A stretch of 64,000 nucleotides of DNA, taken from Thunnus maccoyii. Taxonomy: Eukaryota; Chordata; Actinopteri; Scombriformes; Scombridae. Location: contig NC_056542.1 of NCBI RefSeq assembly GCF_910596095.1, positions 27,410,957 to 27,474,956 on the forward strand, written 5' to 3'. The notes under the pieces are model-generated. The model worked only from the letters and a program-made list of their open reading frames with translations. It had not been told where the DNA came from and did no database searches. The position numbers were made by a program, and so were the translations under genes. Positions 54,501 to 60,815 of this stretch are shown here, piece by piece (the stretch's first letter is position 1; each line of letters opens with the position of its first letter).

Positions 54501-57162
54501 AAAGATTTTATATAATTATTTATTTTATAGGAATGTATAGATATTCTCAGCATTTGTGTTTAGAGCTAAATAACAAGTGTTAGCAAGCTAAGACGTTAAA
54601 CTTTGATGGTAAACATTGTACCTGCTTAAAATCAGCATTATAGCATTGTCATTGTGAGCATGTTAGCATGCTGACATTAGCATTTAGCTTGAAACCTCAC
54701 AGAGCTGCTAGCATGGCTTAAGTTTATCCTTATTATTCAGAGGCTTCTCAGTTAACTGCAGCTTACAAAACAATTAAATTTAACAAATGGTGTCAAAACA
54801 GTTTGGATGTAGCAGTATAATGTGGGATATTATACAGTGATTATGGCATTATTAAAGCAGGGTTGCACATATTCCTTTAATACGCCTTCAACCAAAGGTA
54901 GACTGCTATACTGGTTGGTTGGAATGAAAACCTGCAAACTCTCAGGCCTTGTGACACATGGTTTAAAACCGGTCCTGTATTCCAAATTAAGACAGTGTTT
55001 GATTTGATGAAGTGTGCCTATGTAAACTGGCTAGCAACTAGCTTAGTGCAGTTGCTCTAGCTACATCCCTTTGAATGCTCAAATATATTTAAAGTCCTAC
55101 TTTGTGCATGCGATGCACACCTGACAGCTGATGCTGTCGCAGCTGGATTGTTTCCCTCACCGCACTGTCTGCCCTCTTCCTGTGTTATAGCTAGATTAGG
55201 GATTTGCGGGTTTGTAATCCATGTTGTTTCTCTGATGTCCTGCCATTCCCACCCTCTTCCCAAGTGTTTGGTGGATTAGGTGACTTGCTGATGCCTGCTG
55301 TAACGCCCCAGAGCACTGGGGGAAGCTCTGCTGGGAGCACAGCAGGAAGCATGGGAGCTCCCATCACAGGGGGAGGCATTGCAGCCGCTCCACCCGCCAC
55401 CCCAACCCCTACCAAAACCATCGGAGGAGATCTGGACTCATCACTGGCCAACCTGATAGGAGGTAGACTGCAGCTTTTCCTGCCTGGCTCTCAAAGATTT
55501 CTGTTTATAAGAAACTCTTAAATAGAAACTGAGCGTGTTCTTCTTTCTTTCCTGTGTCCTAGACCTTGGAGTAAAGAAAAAGTAAGTATGTGTATGTTGA
55601 TGTGGATTCAGTGAATGCATGTGCATGATAGTTGTGTAGGCTCCAACATATCTGCCTGGTTCATAGAACTGGATTTGTGAAAGAATAAATAAGATCCTAG
55701 GAGTTTGTGAAAATACAGAAAATCATATCATAATCATATGATGTAATGGGGCACAACAATTTCAAAGCTGATGAAGGTCGCTAGGTTTAAACATCATGTC
55801 TTCATGATGTTCATTTTAATCATTATGTCTTCAATGAATTTTTGGCCTTGAGAAACTGTTGCACCCAATTATATCATAGCTGCTTCCTTTAGTTTGCATC
55901 TCTCCAGAGCTCTTTTGGGCTTGGTGTTATTAAATCATAGCCACCAAATTAATAGGTTTTCCTCAGCCATTTGAATGTTTTCCCATCTTGGGATCAACAT
56001 TTCATATGAATGCTCTGTTATGAGTGTTGATACAGCAGCAGTTTGATTTCATTAAGATTTCTTAATGAAGTCTTATTTTGGCAAATGGAATTTGAATGAT
56101 AAAAGAGTACTGGAGCTCTTTACCTGTAGACCACTGTACTGTATGTTGCATCATCTTTGTTAGTCTACAACAGTCACTAATCTAAGCATGAGCAGGATAA
56201 TAACAAAAATGGCACAGTGGAGTCTTGCATCAGTCTGTGTTATTCTGTGTTCAATCTCCTTTAGGGATCCACTGAGTGAGAAGAAGCTGACTGGAGGAGC
56301 CAACTGGACACCCCAGGTAGCCCCCACAAGCTGGGCTGCAGCAGGAGCCCCCATGGTAAGAACAGCACTGACTCCTCATCCAATAAGCTGTTTTATTTCT
56401 GCAAACTGAGCTTAGAGTTGTACATACTGCTTCAAACTCGTAAGATGTAGCTTTCAGCATACATTTGAATAATTCCTAACAAGCATAAGACATGAACTAA
56501 ATGTGTTATTGCTTTGTGTTTTGTGTAAGAACATACAGCAGCTGATGGTCTGACCTCTGCTTTCTGTCTCTATAGGCTGGTGCCGCTCCTGGAGCTCCTG
56601 GGGCGCCAGGAGCAGCTCCACCCGGTGGAGCCATGGTGCCACCAATGAGTGCACAGCCTGGCTTCGGCATGGTGAGCATTTCATTCATAGTAAAATCTCT
56701 AGTATACAAATGTATATTTCATATACATCCAAATGATCTTGAAGGCAGAAGATGATTAATCAGCCTCATGAAACCCCCTCCACTGTGTTCTCTCTGTCTC
56801 ACCAGTCTGCTGCAGGAGGCCCTGGAGCTCCCATGATGCAGCCCATGATGGGGCAGCCTCTGATGGGGCAACCCATGATGAGACCTCCCTTCGCTGGGGT
56901 GGCCGGAGCTGCACCCGGAGCCGCTGCACCAGGAGCACCGGTAACAAACCTTTAGTTACCAATAATTCCATTCATCTACAAATTAATCCATGCATCACAG
57001 AAAACTAATTATACTCTTATATTTCTAACTATCACTACATGTCTTGCCAACTGGTTAAGTTGTTCTGTTTTTATTTCACAGCTTTCTCCAGGACCTACAA
57101 GCCAGAGTCCTAAAAAGCCCAAGGATCCTCTGGCAGAACTCGATCTCAAGGACTTCTTATAA
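6016..57162 (+). CDS. snap91: snap91 (AP180 clathrin coat assembly protein), 27 coding exons, 973 aa
   Basis: This is a complete AP180 gene. The exons listed separately join in phase to 2,922 coding bases. Residues 1-~285 form the ANTH domain. K28 and K38-K39-K40-H41, which match the PI(4,5)P2-binding positions known in CALM/AP180, are present. Residues ~290-830 are a low-complexity Ala/Pro/Thr region with DLF, DIF, DLL and DPF motifs that bind clathrin and the AP-2 appendage in this family. The end (ELDLKDFL) is the usual AP180 C-terminus. Known role: presynaptic clathrin assembly, vesicle size control and VAMP2 retrieval. The start at 6016 (aagATG) has A at -3 and is the first ATG in its exon. 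PICALM is rejected because the C-terminus ([19 protein letters not shown]) and the prss35 neighbour are AP180-specific. Human AP180 is about 907 residues, so this one is somewhat longer. Alternative exon use is likely. Confidence 0.93.
6156..6210. repeat. (TATC)n microsatellite
   Basis: About 13 tandem TATC units begin ten bases after the exon 1 splice donor of snap91, followed by degenerate catctata units to about 6231. Confidence 0.95.
6329..6364. repeat. (GT)n microsatellite
   Basis: About 18 uninterrupted GT units. Confidence 0.95.
12333..12890. repeat. purine-rich dispersed repeat, class unknown
   Basis: The start tgtcacgaatgagaac is followed by many caggcaggcaag-like and acaggtgtgcag-like pieces. 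A similar style of sequence is at 44845-45475. It is probably transposon-derived, but I see no terminal structure or coding domain. Confidence 0.35.
12890..13275. mobile_element. palindromic MITE, copy 1
   Basis: The left arm has gagttagatgagaagattga and taccactctcatttctgta; the right arm carries the complement-type block agctt..acatatgagagtg and ends tcaaactattcctg. The arms are inverted relative to each other around a central spacer, with gttagctta and agctaact blocks. This matches a very common percomorph foldback element. Confidence 0.65.
13660..14095 (+). repeat. interspersed repeat family A, copy 1
   Basis: Ordered blocks ggatggattgccc, ttagcatgctaacatgctaa and cagcctcacagagctgctag occur as in the other copies near 49270, 51065, 54557 and 63535. 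The class is unknown to me. Confidence 0.6.
14333..14449. repeat. 39-bp minisatellite, 3 copies
   Basis: Units start at 14333, 14372 and 14411 with ctccatcacca and differ at only a few positions. The period is exactly 39, a multiple of three. Confidence 0.93.
18127..18285 (+). repeat. local direct repeat, left copy
   Basis: It has the blocks tgcttattggtacatttgta, gtggtgcatgcttgg, tcagttgtactca and ggctttgatatca in the same order as the right copy at 19063-19235. Confidence 0.7.
19063..19235 (+). repeat. local direct repeat, right copy
   Basis: The same blocks as 18127-18285 occur about 935 bases further on, with scattered substitutions and small indels (for example gtggtgcatgcatgcttgg). Confidence 0.7.
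19430..19990 (+). repeat. interspersed repeat family C, copy 1
   Basis: It contains the blocks gggactattttgagc, caaaataaactacagt and tgtgtttttaatagtttttg. The same order recurs at 33830-34235 (gggactattttcagc, caaaataaaccacagt, tgtgtttttagtttttgg). Confidence 0.6.
22265..22309. mobile_element. DNA transposon terminal-repeat remnant
   Basis: The complement of ggtgtgtccaaacttttg..actggtactgta is the typical end of a fish DNA transposon (agtaccagtcaaaagtttgg). I do not see a matching opposite end, so it may be a solo or decayed end; flanking sequence back to about 22130 may belong to it. Confidence 0.5.
23022..23045. repeat. (CA)n microsatellite
   Basis: A short tract of about ten CA units. 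Confidence 0.85.
23541..23592. repeat. (TG)n microsatellite with interruptions
   Basis: TG units are interrupted by TA and CG steps. Confidence 0.9.
23811..24176 (-). mobile_element. tRNA-derived SINE with A and B boxes
   Basis: On the minus strand the head reads TGGCTCAGGAGG (24168-24157, box A) and GGTTCGATCC (24126-24117, box B), spaced as in a tRNA promoter. The 3' part contains the complement of cacttatacagcacttttct, the shared tail of a common fish SINE type. A 16-base T run near 23967 interrupts the body. Confidence 0.75.
24650..24930 (+). repeat. interspersed repeat family B, copy 2
   Basis: The blocks taagtccaatattcactctc, tggctctttagctg and gttcaccagctagtcgctaa are shared with 27690-27840 and, inverted, with 4490-4830. 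Confidence 0.55.
26853..26995 (+). CDS. snap91: snap91 exon 2 (residues 44-91)
   Basis: The acceptor is tgcttcccag and the donor is AACGAG|gtgagc. It encodes ANTH residues including [17 protein letters not shown] and [18 protein letters not shown]. Confidence 0.95.
27640..27840 (+). repeat. interspersed repeat family B, copy 3
   Basis: The blocks catttggagtcgtgtttcag, gtaagtccaatactaactct and gttcaccagctagttactaa are shared with the 24650 copy. Confidence 0.55.
30806..30881 (+). CDS. snap91: snap91 exon 3 (residues 92-116)
   Basis: The acceptor is gtcttgcag and the donor is CACG|gtaggt. It reads [20 protein letters not shown] then KTGSH, an ANTH helix. Confidence 0.95.
31404..31960. mobile_element. 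palindromic MITE, copy 2 (complex or nested)
   Basis: The left end is gaaggaatagtttgacattt. Left-arm blocks occur again in the middle (agagttagatgaagattgat near 31610) and there is a degraded right end (aatgttgaactaatc near 31942). Two units appear joined or nested. Confidence 0.6.
32135..32237 (+). CDS. snap91: snap91 exon 4 (residues 117-150)
   Basis: The acceptor is cttcctcag, directly after a TG tract, and the donor is AAAGG|gtacaa. It contains [19 protein letters not shown], strongly conserved in the ANTH domain. Confidence 0.95.
32802..32895 (+). CDS. snap91: snap91 exon 5 (residues 151-182)
   Basis: The acceptor is ctgtctcag and the donor is TTCGAA|gtgagt, ending in phase 0. It contains [19 protein letters not shown] and QIDALLDFE. 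Confidence 0.95.
33341..33452 (+). CDS. snap91: snap91 exon 6 (residues 183-219)
   Basis: The acceptor is gtgttgacag and the donor is CTAG|gtacag. It contains [20 protein letters not shown] followed by [11 protein letters not shown] of the ANTH domain. Confidence 0.95.
33830..34235 (+). repeat. interspersed repeat family C, copy 2
   Basis: It shares ordered blocks with 19430-19990. It ends just before exon 7 of snap91. Confidence 0.55.
34271..34377 (+). CDS. snap91: snap91 exon 7 (residues 220-255)
   Basis: The acceptor is ctgtttcag and the donor is GCTGAG|gtaacc. It contains [20 protein letters not shown] and [13 protein letters not shown]. Confidence 0.95.
34478..34519 (+). CDS. snap91: snap91 exon 8 (residues 256-269)
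   Basis: A 42-base exon in phase 0-0 encoding [14 protein letters not shown], at the end of the ANTH core. The acceptor follows a long T-rich run and the donor is CTCAG|gtaaga. Confidence 0.93.
35735..36870. mobile_element. GGTCAAAA-type element with an internal tandem duplication
   Basis: Palindrome-like pieces gggtcaaaactgaccc (35765), gggtcaaaattgac (36096), gggtcatatttgaccc (36634) and gggtcaaatttgacc (36811) mark element ends or duplicated ends. Two similar units start at about 35765 and 36096; gcataaagtataaattatca occurs in both, 331 bases apart. A piggyBac-like origin is possible but not shown. Confidence 0.55.
36514..36552. repeat. (TG)n microsatellite
   Basis: About 19 TG units lie inside the GGTCAAAA-type element. 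Confidence 0.92.
36871..37335. mobile_element. palindromic MITE, copy 3
   Basis: The left end contains gggaatagttggacattttg and cgataccactctcttatctg. The right end contains catctaactctcagtaagaa and ctcaaaatgtaaaacattac, the inverted counterpart of the left arm. Confidence 0.62.
39984..40045 (+). CDS. snap91: snap91 exon 9 (residues 270-289)
   Basis: The acceptor is cactctgcag and the donor is AAGCC|gtaagt. It encodes [20 protein letters not shown], the last ANTH-associated helix, and leaves two bases. Confidence 0.93.
40957..40969 (+). CDS. snap91: snap91 exon 10, 13-base microexon
   Basis: The acceptor is tgttttttgcag and the donor is CCAAG|gtaagc. It completes a Pro codon and adds SPTK, restoring phase 0 between exons 9 and 11. 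Skipping it would shift the frame, which supports it being a genuine, normally included exon. Confidence 0.78.
41000..41070. repeat. SINE/LINE tail remnant
   Basis: A (TAA)n run is followed by ctttatttatatagccc, a typical fish retroposon tail. Confidence 0.45.
41215..41381 (+). CDS. snap91: snap91 exon 11 (Ala/Pro-rich linker)
   Basis: The acceptor is tctgcggcag and the donor is AGCAA|gtaaga. It starts [18 protein letters not shown] and is followed by Pro/Ala/Gly repeats and a Thr run. It leaves two bases completing Asn. Confidence 0.85.
41510..41604 (+). CDS. snap91: snap91 exon 12
   Basis: The acceptor is cttggtgtag and the donor is GGGGAG|gtgaga. It contains [20 protein letters not shown] and ends TTGWG, like the AWGDLL region of AP180, leaving one base. 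Confidence 0.88.
43045..43400. repeat. dispersed repeat with ctcaggaacgccttgaggga core
   Basis: The segment around 43145-43240 (aggaacgccttgaggg, tcaaatttggcacaaac, ggccaaaggtcaagg) matches a percomorph repeat I recognise but cannot name. I see no coding potential. Confidence 0.5.
43520..43590. repeat. dispersed repeat fragment
   Basis: The block cagaatcagctttactggcc followed by aagcatgtgaacacatacaa is a common fish retroposon or MITE fragment. Confidence 0.45.
43880..43894 (+). CDS. snap91: snap91 exon 13, 15-base microexon
   Basis: A pyrimidine-rich tract ends in gttgtgcag and the donor is GACG|gtgagt. It encodes DLLAD in symmetric phase 1-1, so it can be used or skipped without a frame change. 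DLL fits the clathrin-binding motif type. Confidence 0.75.
44235..44453 (+). CDS. snap91: snap91 exon 14
   Basis: The acceptor is tctgtgtag and the donor is CGGAG|gtcagt. It is an Ala/Thr-rich phase 1-1 module of 219 bases ending TDIDLFG. Confidence 0.88.
44845..45475. repeat. purine-rich dispersed repeat, class unknown
   Basis: It resembles the 12333-12890 segment in composition and in pieces such as acaggtgtgcagg. It has ggcaggcaag and agagacagacag runs. No domain is visible. Confidence 0.35.
46393..46470 (+). CDS. snap91: snap91 exon 15
   Basis: The acceptor is ataccatag and the donor is TCTG|gtgggt. It encodes [18 protein letters not shown] then AADAFGES in phase 1-1, resembling the GDAFAASPGE part of mammalian AP180. 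Confidence 0.83.
48256..48504 (+). CDS. snap91: snap91 exon 16
   Basis: It encodes [20 protein letters not shown] and then a Thr-rich run, ending PTLDIFG in phase 1-1 (249 bases). DPF and DLF are AP-2/clathrin-type motifs. The acceptor cttcctgaag has A at -3 and is weaker than usual, but the protein match to AP180 is strong. Confidence 0.87.
48562..48610. repeat. (GAT)n/(GAC)n trinucleotide tract
   Basis: An imperfect GATGATGAC run lies about 57 bases after snap91 exon 16, in the intron. Confidence 0.85.
49270..49375 (+). repeat. repeat family A, fragment
   Basis: The fragment has gcattagcatttagctcaaa and cagccttagagtcgctagca, a diverged match to the 3' part of family A. Confidence 0.5.
49670..49753 (+). 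CDS. snap91: snap91 exon 17
   Basis: The acceptor is tgttcttag and the donor is GCAG|gtacag. It encodes [16 protein letters not shown] and ends TPSVDLFGA in phase 1-1 (84 bases). Confidence 0.87.
50046..50114 (+). CDS. snap91: snap91 exon 18 (probable cassette)
   Basis: Sixty-nine bases in phase 1-1 encode [17 protein letters not shown] and VGDIVT. The donor ACCG|gtgagt is good. The acceptor gtaaattag has a poor pyrimidine tract, so inclusion is probably partial. Confidence 0.62.
50473..50604 (+). CDS. snap91: snap91 exon 19
   Basis: The acceptor is ttcctgtttag and the donor is CTGG|gtacag. It encodes [11 protein letters not shown], Ala/Pro repeats and the end [10 protein letters not shown], phase 1-1 (132 bases). 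Confidence 0.85.
51065..51560 (+). repeat. repeat family A, long copy
   Basis: It starts ctagggatggcagtg and runs through gtgatccaccactttggccc, gggatggattgccatgcatt, aacatggcaaaattg and ttagcatgctaacacacta to cagcctcacagagctgctag. Confidence 0.65.
52238..52309 (+). CDS. snap91: snap91 exon 20
   Basis: The acceptor is ggccctgcag and the donor is GGGAG|gtgaga. It encodes [18 protein letters not shown] then GDDLLG in phase 1-1 (72 bases). Confidence 0.84.
53191..53430 (+). CDS. snap91: snap91 exon 21
   Basis: The acceptor is tatccatcag and the donor is TCAA|gtaagt. It has [17 protein letters not shown] repeats, then [15 protein letters not shown], an Ala tract coded by seven GCA codons (53361-53381) and the end SGGFDAS. 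Phase 1-1, 240 bases. Confidence 0.85.
54557..54720 (+). repeat. repeat family A, fragment
   Basis: It contains gttagcatgctgacattagc and cctcacagagctgctagcat, the 3' half of the family. Confidence 0.6.
55265..55462 (+). CDS. snap91: snap91 exon 22
   Basis: The acceptor is cttcccaag and the donor is GGAG|gtagac. It encodes [12 protein letters not shown], a Gly/Ser/Thr linker and [13 protein letters not shown], conserved in AP180. Phase 1-1, 198 bases. Confidence 0.88.
55563..55581 (+). CDS. snap91: snap91 exon 23, 19-base microexon
   Basis: The acceptor is cctgtgtcctag and the donor is AAAAA|gtaagt. It encodes DLGVKK plus two bases of a Lys codon. It changes phase from 1 to 2 and is needed to reach exon 24 in frame. 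Confidence 0.82.
56265..56355 (+). CDS. snap91: snap91 exon 24
   Basis: The acceptor is tctcctttag and the donor is CCATG|gtaaga. It encodes [20 protein letters not shown] then [10 protein letters not shown], a conserved AP180 segment. Confidence 0.92.
56576..56671 (+). CDS. snap91: snap91 exon 25
   Basis: The acceptor is gtctctatag and the donor is GGCATG|gtgagc. Gly/Ala/Pro repeats are followed by MSAQPGFGM. Phase 0-0, 96 bases. Confidence 0.9.
56806..56940 (+). CDS. snap91: snap91 exon 26
   Basis: The acceptor is gtctcaccag and the donor is GCACCG|gtaaca. Met/Gln/Pro repeats ([22 protein letters not shown]) are followed by Ala/Gly/Pro. Phase 0-0. Confidence 0.9.
57082..57162 (+). CDS. 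snap91: snap91 exon 27 with stop
   Basis: The acceptor is tatttcacag. It encodes [19 protein letters not shown] and then LDLKDFL, with TAA at 57160-57162. Confidence 0.94.
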   Translation, partial: LSPGPTSQSPKKPKDPLAELDLKDFL

Positions 57163-57170
57163 CGCCCCAG

Positions 57171-58150
57171 GTGGGAGCTCAGGACACATGCAATAAGTTA
57201 AAACTTCCAGAAATATGTGATGCTGCATTCATATTGTGGTGGCACATGGTAGTTAATCAGCTGCCAGCTGAATGCTCATTCAATCATACTTAATGGAAAG
57301 AAGGATCAACTGGCCTAATTCTGGTCAAGATTGAGATTTGAGATCAGGAATTGGACTATTTAAATTTTCTTGCCACCATTATCTAATTTGTTTGCAGAGC
57401 TTTTAGTGTAGGCATTGGTATTGATCTCTGCTAATGCCTGTCACTCCTTCTCACACATACAGTTCCCTGCTACCAAGTACAGCACCTGAAGATGGAGCTG
57501 ATGACCTATGTTTCAAACATTTTCTGCTCTCAGGATATTTTTTACTTTGGGTCTCACTCTTCAGTACCACTGCTAGCAACATTCTAGCCCATGACATTTA
57601 ATTTGTATCTCGTTCCCCTCTCCTTCTTGATCAGACACTGAAACTCCCCCTCTAGCTGGCCGAAAAAGAGTATTTTTGACATTTCCCCAAATATATTCTT
57701 CATCCTAATAATATAAAACAATTAACAATAAATTGAACAAAAACATAATTTTTGACTGTAAAAAGGGATGACTAAATGTGATTTCAGTTTGACTTCCAGC
57801 TGGCTTCCTTTTCATCACACAAATATTCAACTTTGTGATTCTTGCAAAGTCCACCTTCTTACATACTTGGCATTTAAATAGAACATTGAAAATGAATAGA
57901 ATTATTGAGATTTTATTGGATCATTTGCTACTCAATGGTGCTATTCAAGGGACCATTGGGAATGCACATGAAGTAGTTGAATTTAATTTATGAAAATCAC
58001 CACATAGCAATCGACATTGTCATCCTGTTGTGTGACCACAGCTTCATTATTCAGCTTTTAGAGTAGTTCTTGCACTTCATTAAAATCCTACAAGGATCAC
58101 ATCATAATATGACTCCTATGTTAAAATATTCTCTCTTTCCTCTCTTCCAG
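57171..58150 (+). other. snap91: predicted 3'UTR intron of snap91
   Basis: A CAG|gtggga donor lies 8 bases after the stop codon. A very strong acceptor (ctctctttcctctcttccag) ends at 58150. The junction is close enough to the stop that nonsense-mediated decay would not be expected. An AATAAA at 57727-57732 inside it could serve a retained-intron form. Confidence 0.5.
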
Positions 58151-60395
58151 CTGCTTTCTTCTGTGGAGCAGGGCCCTCTCACCATTTTCCTGGTGTCTAT
58201 CAACATCTCAGGATGCCAGTGACCTCCCCCTCTCCCTCTGTTCAGCTACTCAACCTTAGAAGAGCCTCTTTTCTCCACCCTGCCTATCCACTCCCCGCCC
58301 CTCTCCTGTGTGATGTCGTAGCACAAACTGTGAAAGTGAACCATAGCGGATTATATATATATATATATAAATGAGAAAAAAATACAAGCGTGTGCTCATG
58401 TAGATGTACTAATCTTTTGTCTAAACAAAATCACACAAAACCCTGAAAAAAAAGTCCACAAAAAGTAAGTGAGAGAAAGCAAAGGCATATGTGTTTAGAT
58501 TTATTTCTAGTGTTGAGTTGAATGATGGATGTGCTTTGGTGTCCTAAGCTCCACCCACAGCCCCATATCTGTCCCCCCCTCCTTGTAAAGGAGAAGGAGC
58601 TCTTCTTTGTCCCACTTCGATTGGATGAGAGTGGTAAACGAAGCCCCAGTAGATTTTGGAGAACCATGTCATGTGTTGTTTACAGAAAGGTCCTCTTTGA
58701 TGTACATAGATTTCTCTGGCGAATTCGAGGATTACGTCTCTATTCTGTGTGTCTGTTGAAGAGAAATATAAATGTGAATCTGACATGAAATTGTAAGAAG
58801 TCGTGTGAGTATCCTTCTATTTCCCGTCATCATTTGAAAGTATTTGGAAACAAATATGAATACTGCTATATGATTAATATACTGTATATTACGAAACAAC
58901 TTCTATGGGCTTCTGAATCCTACCAGAACAGCAAGTGATCCTTTTTGTTTGTTTCTTTTTTTAACTTGTGGCTTATTTTTCTATGTTTGTTTTTTTCGTC
59001 TTTTCGTCCTATGTTATTTATATGTTCTGTTTCTTTAAGAATATCCCACCAGACAGACTGCTGTCAATATTTGCTGGTATTGCTATTAAAGAACATATCT
59101 TGCAACTTAATTCCAGAGAAAATGCTTTAGTTCTTAGTCACAGAGGTTAACTCAAACTGTTCCTCAATATAACTGTATAGCTGTTTGTTCCACTTCCTGT
59201 GTGGATCAGCACATTTTCATTTTATCTAAAAGATTTTTTTTCATAAATTTGCTGTCACATTTTCCAACAATAAGAGCAGATAATAAACAACATGGTGTTC
59301 CTGCAAGAAGGAGTTTTGTGGGTTTGTCACTTCACTGTGCACACTACAAAATCTCATTACAAAAAGACAGACTCAGGAACAGATTAAAGGTACCCTGTGA
59401 GTTTTTTTTCTAAACAAAGAAAGGTATGTTTACATTCTGTGTGTGTATCCTTGAGGCCTAACAAATGTGTTGAATGCATTTCCTCCCTCTTTAAACATTT
59501 GCAAAGCCAATTTTTGGAAAGAATTAAAACCTGCATTGTTTACATACATGTTTGCTAGCTTGCAGGCTGCTTCTCTGCCTTTTGCTGGAGCGCACAAGTG
59601 TGCCCATTTGCCCATGCATGCAATATGAACAAAACAGGGATCTGTTCATCAAAACATTGCACTATTACTACTAGTGGTCAAAAAACTCCAAGGGGTACCT
59701 TTAACTTCCATGTTACTAGCCTGTTGCACCCAGTGCTGTTGGAAAAAATGGGCCAAGTGACAGTGTTTCAACCTGCTTTGACAATGTTATAATTACAGCA
59801 AATTATAAAAGTTTCAACACACTAATCTATTCTGGTCACCTGAAAATGCCAAAAACGACAATGAGATCTGACATACTATTAAGACTTGTTTGCTGTTTGA
59901 ACATATTGTTTGTTTGAGTTGTTGCTGACCTTTGACCCGCTGTCAATGGAACCGTTCTACTGTATGTGGCCAAATGGGAGCAATGCATACAATGCAGAAA
60001 CCCACAGGAGGTCACAGTTGGTCCCCGGAAAGCATTTTTACACAGAGCACCTCTATTCCTGCTGACTAATAATAGAATTATGTTCTTAGGGTTGACATGC
60101 ATTTGGACTGCTGTGTAACACCAGTGGCCCCAGTCCTGTGCTGTAAACTACAGACAGTTATAAAGCTCACTCTGTGTTGTCATCTCAGCGGTCTGTTTGT
60201 GAGACCGAGCGATTGGTTGTGAGAATCAGATGTGTTTCAGAGAAAATAATCAGAGATTATTCACATTTTTCATGACTGAATTATTAAAATTGTATTTTTG
60301 TTTAGTTGTAAATTTATTTTATTAACGATGGCTCTCCCCAGTGCATGTAAGCCCTTTGAGATGCAATAAATTCAATGACGGATTGAACTGCCCAC
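58151..60395 (+). promoter_or_regulatory. snap91: snap91 3'UTR with poly(A) signals
   Basis: A long non-coding stretch follows the predicted acceptor. ATTAAA at 59085-59090, AATAAA at 59282-59287 and AATAAA at 60365-60370 are possible signals. The last has a T-rich downstream run (gtttttcttttcttcc) near 60400 and is the best candidate for the distal end. A (TA)n tract sits at 58351-58370. Confidence 0.5.
58351..58370. repeat. (TA)n tract in the snap91 3'UTR
   Basis: About nine TA units in the predicted transcribed 3'UTR. Confidence 0.85.
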
Positions 60396-60815
60396 AAAAG
60401 TTTTTCTTTTCTTCCATTCACCAACATTATAAAAGTCAGTTTGAAGTATTATTTTATGTCCCACCACATTAACAGTATCTTCATGACTGTTCACCAAGGC
60501 CAGATTTCCAAGTGGACATATTCCCAAATGCCTTTGGTGGATCAAAGTAAAGTTGGGGGCCATAAAATCAAAACAAAGAGCTAAGAAGAGCCACAGAGTT
60601 GGGTGATCATTTCGAGTGGTCTATGAGCAGCACCATTCCAATACACTTCATAATTTAATCTATTGTCAGTATGAAAATATTGATGAGAACAGCTTTAATG
60701 AGAACCTGGAGGTTGGCACAGAGGGTGGGAGAGTGGCTGAGTCAAAAGGGGTCCAACAACAAATGTTTTCCCTGGGGCCCTATAACAGTTTAATCCAGCC
60801 ATGCTGCTGAGTGGT
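60396..60815. other. gap between the convergent snap91 and prss35 3' ends
   Basis: Only a few hundred bases separate the best poly(A) signals of the two genes. No gene is seen. Confidence 0.4.

Larger units (their letters stand above)
41605..56264 (+). other. snap91: snap91 introns 12-23 (assembly-domain introns)
   Basis: The longer introns (41605-43879, 44454-46392, 46471-48255, 50605-52237, 53431-55264) contain dispersed repeats and no other gene that I can see. One or more alternative small exons could have been missed. Confidence 0.5.

Noticed and set aside
6016..57162. Assignment to picalm instead of snap91
   Set aside because: The Ala/Thr-rich DLF modules, the [20 protein letters not shown] end and the prss35 neighbour are AP180 features.
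57727..57732. AATAAA as the main snap91 poly(A) signal
   Set aside because: It lies inside the predicted 3'UTR intron; kept only as a possible alternative.
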